NCBI GenBank assembly: GCA_030141605.1
Contig: JAQGDQ010000862.1
Span: 1 to 64,000, forward strand
From: Tubiluchus corallicola
Taxonomy: Eukaryota > Priapulida > Priapulimorpha > Priapulimorphida > Tubiluchidae
Length of the DNA: 64,000 bases
Direction: 5' to 3'
This document shows, one piece after another, positions 56,521 to 64,000 of the stretch; position 1 is the stretch's first letter, and every line of letters starts with the position of its first letter. Under the pieces are notes generated by a model that saw only the letters and a program-made list of their open reading frames with translations, searched no databases and was not told the DNA's origin. The position numbers and the translations under genes are program-made.

Positions 56521-57903
56521 AATTAGGTTAGTAACATAGTAGTAACTTAGTAATCAACTTAATAACATAAGGAGCCATAATTGTTATCGTAACTTTAATG
56601 CACACTTTAGAAATGACTATGTGTGTTAGTTATTTATTTATTTATTTAAAGCTTTGTCAAATCGTAGCTGGAATGAGAGGCTTCAAAATAAACGATTCGC
56701 TTGCCCTGTGAAGTAGTCGAAATTTATCAGATTCACATCACATCACCACATTCATCAGAGCCAGTTTATCCTATAGGCTAGCATATGCTGCAGCCTAGGG
56801 CTCCTCAAGCTTTGCTAATATTTTTAAATTCTTTGCTAATATATGTGCTAATTTGTTGGTATTTCTTATATAAATTATAAGATATATAAGTTATATAAAC
56901 GTTGCTGAAATTTCCACGTGTTAAAATATGCAAAGCGGGCGCGGGCGAGTCAGGCGGTGGCTCCCTCTTAGCCTACGGCCGGCAAAAGGTCATAATCCGG
57001 GCCCTGAATATAACAATTTTTGGTGGGAAATTGTTGCGGTTCTTCATTGTGATTACGGAACAGGATTCTTCCGCAACATGGTAAATTAATGGCTTTGGAT
57101 TATTCTGCTCAATTTTATAAGAGTCTGAAGATTTACTATAAACTTTGTATTTGGTTTTTGCTTTATGTGATGAGCAATTAATCTGCATTTAATCCTATAT
57201 TACTTGGATAAAACGTACACAATATCATATAACATACTTACGTATAATAGATAATCCTAAAAACAAAATTACAATTAAGACTAGAGTAACCTTCCGCCGA
57301 CCAGCATTCCGCTCTCCGAATTGAAATGACGTCATGTTAAGTTGTTAATCATCATTATAACCGTTTATCGCGAATACCTGCAGCACTGTGGGCAAATGTT
57401 AGCTCATTTGAAACTTCTCAGATACTGACACAACAAATCATCACAGATCAGGAAACAAAACTCCCCAAAACACTAATGCAAGTAGAGAATGTCTTTCTAA
57501 TCGATAATCAATAATATATATTTTGATCAATAATCGGTTATAGCTAAATGCTAGTCAACTCCTAGCCTTCTGTACTTTCACACGTCGATGTTTTTTCCAT
57601 TTCTCTCGCCAGCGATTTCCATGTTCTAGCTTCAACTCAACCAGAAACTGACCCTATGGTCAGCGGTCAAACCTCAAGCAGCTGAGCTCATCGTCCATAC
57701 AACCTATATGAATTATCACGCGCGAATGTAGTTACCCGCTACGAATATTTTAAGCTTGATGAGTTCCTGCAGTAGCAGCAACAACTATGCTTTAAAAACG
57801 TGCAATTTTACATGACTTAATGAAATCACTACGCAAACAAACGGCAAATCACACCAGCTATGATAAGAATAAATGGTCGAATATACCTACCTTCCTGCTA
57901 GGA
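56521..57903. other. Mostly unassigned; GC-richer patches and a CRE
   Basis: 56,935-57,005 is GC-rich and ends GGGCCCTG. 57,290-57,730 is GC-richer, with several CpG sites and a TGACGTCA palindrome at 57,327-57,334; it could be a promoter or first exon of the fringe-like gene, but no coding frame supports this. A short (TTTA)n lies at about 56,630-56,650. Confidence 0.4.
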
Positions 57904-58536
57904 CAGTGGTTCCCAAAGTAGGGGTAAATTACCCCTCGGGGTAATATGGTTTTTTTGAGGGGGTAACGGGCACCCCTCTGAAAATTTTTAAAACTTCGCT
58001 TGGAATGCATTTTACGTAGTTTTCTTCTTGAAGAGACTGCCTCCGGCAGGCAACATTGTGTCATGGGGTCCATCATTCGCACGTTCCCATGATCTCTGGT
58101 GCTATCCTGGGGAGAAGTCAAAGTTCATGATTGTTTCTTTGGTTTCTTCTCTATCGACATTTCTGCACAGAGTTTAGAGTTTAGAGAAAGCTAGGACCCA
58201 GGATTGAGAAACTGGCGTCCGAAAAACAGGCTCATCCGTCCCACTAACTGAGATTTTGTTGTTGTCATCAATTTCTTCTTGTTTTCGTTTGTTCGAGTAA
58301 TAATTACTCGAACGAACCTGCTCACTCAGTAATGAGCAGGTTCAGTAATTGTAATTCTTGTTTTGGCAACAATACAACAACACCTGGAAATTTATTTATG
58401 TCACGAGCAAACATAAATAATTTTTCTTGCTTGAGGCATATACGTGTGTTTCCTTTTTGAGTTGGAGAAGTAGTACTAGGTGGCGGGTAATGGACACGAC
58501 TGGGTTTCCCGAGTTGGGTAAGTTTGGGAACCACTG
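57904..58536. mobile_element. Non-autonomous hAT element, 633 bp
   Basis: The left end is CAGTGGTTCCCAAAGT and the right end, reverse complemented, is CAGTGGTTCCCAAACTT. The 8-bp target duplication TGCTAGGA is perfect (57,896-57,903 and 58,537-58,544). This is the pattern of Charlie/Tip100-like hAT elements. No transposase frame is recognised; two short minus-strand ORFs inside are not convincing. It carries two adjacent hairpins near its middle. Confidence 0.93.
58291..58343. repeat. Two adjacent perfect hairpins in the hAT element
   Basis: 58,291-58,313 is a palindrome with 11-bp arms around one base (GTTCGAGTAAT arm). 58,314-58,343 has 11-bp arms (GAACCTGCTCA) around an 8-base loop. They touch each other without a spacer. 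Confidence 0.9.
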
Positions 58537-58708
58537 TGCTAGGAGGACTTAATGTGGAATATGTGAAATCATTTTTAAAAAATCACTGTCACGTACTTTT
58601 AAACGCGTGAAAAACGTATTTCATAAACAAAGCAGATTCCCGGGGTGATGATATTCATACAAATAATGTATTTGTCGCTTATAAATAATTTTCTAGTAAA
58701 GCAGTTAA

Positions 58709-58918
58709 ATAGGTAACTAGGTAGGAAGGTAGGTAGGTACATAGATAAGTAGGTAGGTAGGCAGGCAGGTAGGTAGGTAGGCAGGTAGGTACATAGGTGA
58801 GTAGGTAGGTAGGCAGGCAGGAAGGCAGGCAGGCAGGTAGGTAGGTAGGTAGGTAGGTAGGTAGGTAGGTAGGTAGGTAGGTAGGTAGGTAGTTAGTTTT
58901 AGGTAGGTAGGGAGAGAG
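58709..58918 (+). repeat. (AGGT)n / (GTAG)n microsatellite
   Basis: About 210 bp of GTAG units with scattered GCAG, GAAG and GTAC variants. The purest part is 58,836-58,891. Confidence 0.95.
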
Positions 58919-59274
58919 ATACAGACAGACTTACAGATACATGAATAGTTCTTTTATTAAAATCAAATTATAATTTTGATGTTCTATAGATGTAGTACAT
59001 AGAACATCTGAGTACATAGATGTTCTATTTTTGGCAATTTTCGCTTGGAAAACTGCTGACGCAAAGCCATTGTTGAGATGCTCAAGCAGCTTTACTTACG
59101 CCGCTTCTTCTATGTTATGATGTTATAGATAAAGAAACGCTTTATTTTTTCTCTGTATTTTAAATAGAAATATTTTAAAATGTTTAATTATTTTTCCCTA
59201 AATTTTTGCAATTATTATTTTCTTCTTGTTACTTTTTTTGATTTTTATAAAATTCAGGTGTGTTTTCACCAAAT
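58919..59274. other. Nothing assigned
   Basis: A 12-bp ATAGATGTTCTA-type motif is repeated near 58,980-59,030. No gene recognised. Confidence 0.4.
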
Positions 59275-60190
59275 CAAAGCTGTAATACCGTTTTGTTAAC
59301 ATTTTTGAGCATATCCACAGAAAGAGTTTGTTTCATTTACTCTTTATTCAGTGTGACCTAAGGCTAGAACCATGCTGTGTTGATTGTGTACCAGATTGCG
59401 TTCTACAATTTTCTTATTGTATGTGAGTGTTGTGCATTGCATTGTATGGTGCACAAAAGAATTTAGAGTAATAATTTTTTGAGTCATTAATCATATAAAA
59501 ATTTATTGTGTACCACTTCTGATTAACTTGAATAACTTGTTGTCTTGCAATGATTATTCTATGTTAAAATTTTGCTGCTGTTGCGTGGTTGTGACTTTGC
59601 ACACCTGGTGGCTGACTAATATTAATCAAAGCTATTCATTCGAAGCATCCGCCATTAAACTCCAGAGCTGTCAATCACTCTTACCCATGAGCTCTCATGT
59701 GCATCGTTGCTTCCATGCACGCATCGCTACACTCACCACTCTAGAATGTGCGAGAGTGCACCTCGTCTCTGCCATATTCCACACAGACACACATGTTTTT
59801 TGTAAAATATTTTCAGCATCTATGTACACTAACCAAAAATTAATGTGGAGAAAGGATAATGATAACAACAACAAAAACATTTTGAAAATGACAATGATGC
59901 CAGAAACAAACAATAAATAACATTCTAAAGTGAAAATGTTGGAATGCAGCCTGAATTTCTGAACCATGTAACTAGTCTAGAAAATCCAAAATCATGATAT
60001 ACTACAGATTGCAATAATATATCTGGTGAATAAATTGCACGTTTAGATGGGAAGTGACTTTGACAGAGTTTAGCATGACAATAGAAAATACAGTTGACCC
60101 ACTATTGACATCCAAGCATTGTTTACAAAGCATAATAGAATTTAGTGTTTTCTTTCATTAAGATTAGTCAGCCACTTTGATGTGGTGGTG
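59275..60190 (+). repeat. Family A copy A9 with leader, then family E copy E3
   Basis: The leader is almost identical to 50,465-50,640. The A core has GCTGTCAATCACTCTTACCC and GAGAGTGCACCTCGTCTCTG. E3 (59,911-60,105) has AAAGTGAAAATGTTGGAATG and CAATAGAAAATACAGTTGAC. The last 120 bp recur at 60,546-60,645. Confidence 0.85.
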
Positions 60191-60545
60191 TGGTGTGGTT
60201 TGTCGTTGTGGTTTTTTTTGTCATGTTCAAATATTTGCCGGTGATTGATAAGTCTTATAATTAATTATTGTTTCTGGATTCATTATATATATTGCATAAA
60301 GATCTCTCATCGCATCCTCTCATTAATTTTTTATTTATCCAGTTGGGCCCAACAGGGGAAAGATCTTTTTGCAAAATATATACCACTCATTTCTGGAGAT
60401 TGGAAATGGCCCTGGCGCAGTGGTGGTAAAAGTTTGATAAGCCGTTCGGCGGTGGATGTTATAGTCATATAATAAATGCCTATAGGCAATCATTTGTGGG
60501 CGTTTTCATGGGCACAACTCCCGATGTTTTATGTCTGAAAAATTT
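60190..60545 (+). repeat. Segment between two 100-bp direct repeats
   Basis: The flanks 60,069-60,185 and 60,546-60,645 are diverged direct repeats (TAGCATGA, AGAAAATACAGTT, CATAATAGAATTTAGTG). The segment between has TGGCGCAGTGGTGG (60,412), which fits the A box of a Pol III promoter, and GTTCGGCGGT 32 bases later as a weak B box. A tRNA-derived SINE remnant is possible; no A-tail or tRNA body was confirmed. Confidence 0.35.
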
Positions 60546-60679
60546 TTAGCATGATAATAGAAAATACAGTTTACCCAGTATTTATAAGACATAATAGAAT
60601 TTAGTGCTTTCTTTCAATAAGATTAATCAGCCACTTTTAATATTTTTCTCTCTTTTCTCACCATCCTCCTGGTAGATTT

Positions 60680-61699
60680 TCATCTGTCAGCCGGCGAACA
60701 CTTGATAACGTCTCTCCAGGTGTCTCTGTCTTCATACGTCTTCTCCTCCTCCACATCCACCAGTCGGATTCCTCTCCTCGCAAGCGCCTCTCCAACTCCA
60801 TCAAGCCATCTCTTCCGGGGCCTTCCCACTGGTCTTTTGCCTTGCGGCTTCCATTCAAGATATTTCTTTGCCAATCTCGTGTCGTCCATCCGCTTAATAT
60901 GCCCATACCACCTCAACTTGCTCTCCTCAATCTCTCTCAAGAGTGGTTTCACTGAGAGGTCTGACCTTATCTGTTCACTTCTGAGTCTGTCTATCCTTGT
61001 TCCACCCCTTATAGTCCGAAGAAGTTTCATTTCCGCTGCCTGTAGTCTTGAGGATGTCTTCGTTGTAAGTGACCAACATTCAGCTCCATATGTTAGTATT
61101 GGTTTCAATATTGTGTTATATATAGTTGTCTTGACTTGCTTGGGTATGCACTTCTCTTTCAATAGGGGATACATCATCATAAAATTTCTTGTATATTTCT
61201 CAATCCTCGCACTCAACTCCGTTTCCTGAATATTTCCTTCATCTACAACCACCCCAAGGTATTTATAGGAATTTGCCTGGTGCAGCTTCCTGTCTTCCAT
61301 ATACACATCAAATTCCTCTCTTCTACGGCTTATGTGCATGAACTCAGTCTTTCCCTTTGCCGTGTTTATGCTCATTCCATTATTATTCATTGTTGATAAC
61401 CATGAACTGGCCACACCCTGCAGTTCTTGTATGGTGTCCAACATCACCGCCACGTCGTCTGCGTAGGCGAGGACTTGCTGGTTTGGTCGTGGGTTTGTAT
61501 CTCTGATGCACTTGTCCATGAATATGATATATAGGAGCGGGGACAACCCGTCTCCTTGTCTTACACCTGCTTCGATGTTAAACCAGTCAGTCTCCACGTC
61601 TCCTTTTCTTACCTTACTCACACTATTGCTATAGATGCTCTTGATAACTCTTATCAGCTTTTTGGAACAGAATACGGCTGCTCCGACATAATCTTCCAA
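60680..61699 (-). pseudogene. RTE-like protein, RT palm and C-terminus
   Basis: The open frame continues the RT after the frameshift: LIRVIKSIYSNSV, GVRQGDGLSPLLYIIFMD, LAYADDVAVML with the catalytic Asp pair, and YKYLGVVVDEG. The thumb reads LKPILTYGAECWSL. The end has KLRWYGHIKRMDD and GRPRKRWLDGVG, typical of CFDP2-like retroelement proteins. The last residues read RDTWRDVIKCSPADR. The frame is uninterrupted for 330 codons, so decay is recent. Confidence 0.8.
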
Positions 61700-63649
61700 A
61701 GCAGCTTTCTTGGGACACGGTCAAAAGCTTTCTCCATATCAATGAAGAGAGCAAATTTGTCCCTTCCCCACTCCCAGCTTTTCTCCATTATCATCTTCAT
61801 CACAAACACAAGATCTGATGTACTTCGTCCTGGTCGAAATCCGTACTGCCATTCTCCCAATCTAGCCTCGACATGTGTACGAAGCCTCCTCTCGATTATA
61901 CTACTGTATAGCTTTCCACAGTGGGACAATAGGGAAATGCCCCTAAAATTTTCACAAAGAGCTTTATCTCCCTTTTTAAATATCGGGCTAATGACTCCTC
62001 TCTGCCACTCTGGTGGTATAGTTTCTTGTCTGTACGCGTCCTGCATTATGGTTAGCAGGAGCTTCTGCGCCTCCTCCCCAGCTTCCTTCACAACTTCTAC
62101 AGGGAGGTCATCATCTCCTGTTGCTTTACCTCTCTTCATCCGTGTTATGGCCCTCGAGATCTCAGCTCCCGTGATGTCCTCGATGAGTTCATTCGGGTCG
62201 ATCTCTAGGTCCACATCCACTTCCAATTCTTCACTTCCTCGTACGTTGAGCAAATCATCAAAGTATTCTCTCCATCTGTTAGCGATGTCATCTGGTTGCA
62301 CAAGCAATTGTCCATTTTGATCTTTAATTGCGTAGGTTTGTTCTTTAGCACTACTTCTGTAATTCTTTGTCATTGAGTAAAGCAATTTCTTTGTTCCTGC
62401 ATGGTCAGCCTTCAAATCCTCTCCGATGTTTTCCCACACTCTATTCTTTTCTTCTTTCTTTACTTTTTCAGCTCGATTCCTGGCTAGTTCGTATTCTCGT
62501 CTATCTTCGGGTCTTCTTCTCTTCATCCACTTTCTAAACCATCCCATCTTCTCTTTAACTGCACTCTTTACTGCTTCCGTCCACCAAGGTGTAGTTTTCT
62601 TCCTTCCTTGATACGACTTTTTAGAGCCCAATGTATCTGCTGCGGCAGATGAAACGATTTCTTTATATGTTTCCCAGTCTCTATTTTCAGCTTCCACTAT
62701 TTTGTTGTTTATAACTTCTCTCATAGTGTCGGCAGTTTCTGAGTCTCTCAATTTTTCTATATTAAATCTCTGTTTCCCCTTCTTTTTCGGTAGCTTTTCT
62801 GTTTTCCATGTCAGTGTTGCTATCACCATTCTGTGCGTGGAGTCCATAGACAGCGATGGCACAGCACGCACATTCTGGAATATTCGCTTGTCTGGGGTCA
62901 AAAAGAGATCTATCAACGACTTGCTGACGTACTGCTGCGCTTCGCTGTTCCAACCGTAGTACGTCCATTTATGACTATCTCGGTGTTTATAGAAGGTATT
63001 CATTATAGCCAACCCGTTTAGTAGACCATAGTCAATTATCCTGCCTCCCTCCTCATTCCTGTCGCCAACACTAAATGCTCCGACCACTGTTTCAACGTGA
63101 TCTCTCACACATCCAATGTGTCCGTTGAAGTCTCCACAAACTATTAATTTTTCTTTGAATCTTGCTGTATCTGTGACATCTTGTAGGTCCTGGTAAAATT
63201 GATCTTTTTCCTGGGATGATCTTCCACTTTGCGGGGCATAAACCTGAATTAAGGAAAAGGCCACTGTCTTTGTCTTGATGGAAATACCAATGATTCTCTC
63301 TGAGACACTATCAACCTTCTCCACATAGGGAGCCAGATCCGGTGAAAGAACTACTCCAACACCGTGCCTCCCATCATCCTGTCCGCTGTAAATCAGTTTG
63401 TAGTTTTCATGCAGGATCTTTTCTCCACTACCCCTCATCCTGGTCTCACTGAGACCAACAATTGCGAGATTCCTGTCTTTCATTATATCCACCACCTCTT
63501 CCTCTCATCGTTGAAATGTTAATTATTGCAATTTTGAATTTAGTTGCCTTTCTACTCCTGGAATTCATGGCACCGGAGATTCTTAGCACCCCCTGCCCAT
63601 TTAAGGGCTGCCGGGGACTGGGGGCCGTTGTTTCAGTTGTGTTCGCCAT
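61654..63649 (-). pseudogene. RTE-like protein, endonuclease and RT fingers
   Basis: The start is taken at ATG 63,649 (MANTTETTAPSPRQP). It reads KIAIINISTMRGRG and then shifts frame at about 63,495, where VVDIMKDRNLAIVGLSETRM continues. Endonuclease motifs are SETRMRG, VCGDFNGHIG, KSLIDLFLT and DSTHRMV. A basic linker (RKWMKRRRPEDRREYELARN) and the RT follow with GVISPIFKKGD, GFRPGRSTSD and motif A FALFIDMEKAFDRVP. The frame is lost again at about 61,690, inside the RT palm. 613 residues are open without interruption. Confidence 0.8.
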
Positions 63650-63817
63650 GAGTTACTTGAGCAAAAAATACTTCAGTGACTTGCTAGGTCTATCCTGAAG
63701 GATTTGGTCCACAGCTCCTTATTTGAATATTCGGAGCACCCTGGCTCGTGAGCCAGGGGTCCCCCATCCGCCACCCGGGGGATGCGCCCGGTAGGGGTTT
63801 ACTCCCCCCCGAACTTT

Positions 63818-64000
63818 TAATATTTAAAGAACATAATATTGGTCCAAATGTTCACTGTTTATTAGTGTTTTCATTATCTGTTATCCATTTTCAAGAATAG
63901 GTGTTTTAGCTGTGTTCTTGCAATCCAGCAAAATCTAGTTAACATGAGAGATGAATTTTTTCAGCAGCCACCCAACCATTTAGCTGCAAGGACATGTAGT
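63818..64000 (+). repeat. Family A/B junction, truncated by the window end
   Basis: 63,935-64,000 carries CAGCAGCCACCCAACCATTT and AGCTGCAAG, the block that joins A to B at 12,050 and 42,575. 63,818-63,930 is AT-rich and unassigned. Confidence 0.65.

Larger units (their letters stand above)
60645..63817 (-). mobile_element. RTE/CFDP2-like non-LTR retrotransposon, near full length
   Basis: A single long reading frame in three pieces (endonuclease, RT, C-terminal region) with a GC-rich leader makes up about 3.17 kb. The leader (63,650-63,817) has a 9-bp-arm hairpin at 63,739-63,758 and C/G runs, unlike the AT-rich flanks. The 3' end is near 60,645, where the text passes to AT-rich sequence shared with 60,180. 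Two frameshifts disable this copy. No target duplication was identified. Clade naming is by motif resemblance and could be wrong within the RTE/L1-like range. Confidence 0.8.

Noticed and set aside
56756-57006. A 251-bp segment with CAGAGCC and CAGGGCC ends, resembling a third hAT element.
   Set aside because: The flanking 8-mers (ACATTCAT and AATATAAC) do not match and similarity of the ends stops after seven bases.
1-64000. CRISPR arrays, bacterial operons or rRNA/tRNA genes.
   Set aside because: No regularly spaced direct repeats with unique spacers, no compact gene strings, and no full tRNA or rRNA pattern could be recognised by eye.

Overview
The window looks like AT-rich nuclear DNA from an invertebrate animal. 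It has spliced exons, a fringe-type glycosyltransferase gene (a bilaterian Notch modifier), non-LTR retrotransposons of two kinds, piggyBac and hAT transposons, and many microsatellites. Nothing looks bacterial or viral. I cannot fix the phylum: the retrotransposon types occur in arthropods, molluscs and other invertebrates.

Only one host gene is convincing. Three exons on the minus strand (55,464-55,259; 54,232-54,184; 53,306-53,204) have good splice sites and matching phases and read as the middle of a fringe-like beta-1,3-N-acetylglucosaminyltransferase. Its 5' end and its catalytic DxD exon were not found. One of its introns holds a 24-bp minisatellite.

Almost everything else is repeats. 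At 2.6-6.6 kb (minus) lies a 5'-truncated LOA/R1-like retrotransposon (endonuclease, RT, RNase H). At 60.6-63.8 kb (minus) lies a nearly complete RTE/CFDP2-like element. Three older RT relics sit at about 7.0, 35.2-36.7 and 56 kb. A decayed piggyBac element with palindromic inverted repeats lies at 46.4-48.6 kb. Two short non-autonomous hAT elements with perfect 8-bp target duplications lie at 22.9-23.8 and 57.9-58.5 kb. A probable solo LTR splits a repeat at 29.6-30.7 kb.

Between these, from 0 to 52 kb and again at 59-60 kb, is a mosaic of unclassified repeat families, here called A, B, C, D, E, G, P, R1, R2 and others. They recur in both orientations. The order A, B, D, C, A is kept between plus copies (11-14, 31-34, 41-43 kb) and an inverted copy (26.1-24.8 kb), which suggests fragments of one long composite repeat. 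Family B copies carry in-frame minisatellite expansions (51 bp and 39 bp). Family R2 carries the zinc-finger tail of a retrotransposon protein.

Frame, splice-site, target-duplication and inverted-repeat calls were read directly from the sequence. Family boundaries are approximate because copies were aligned by eye.
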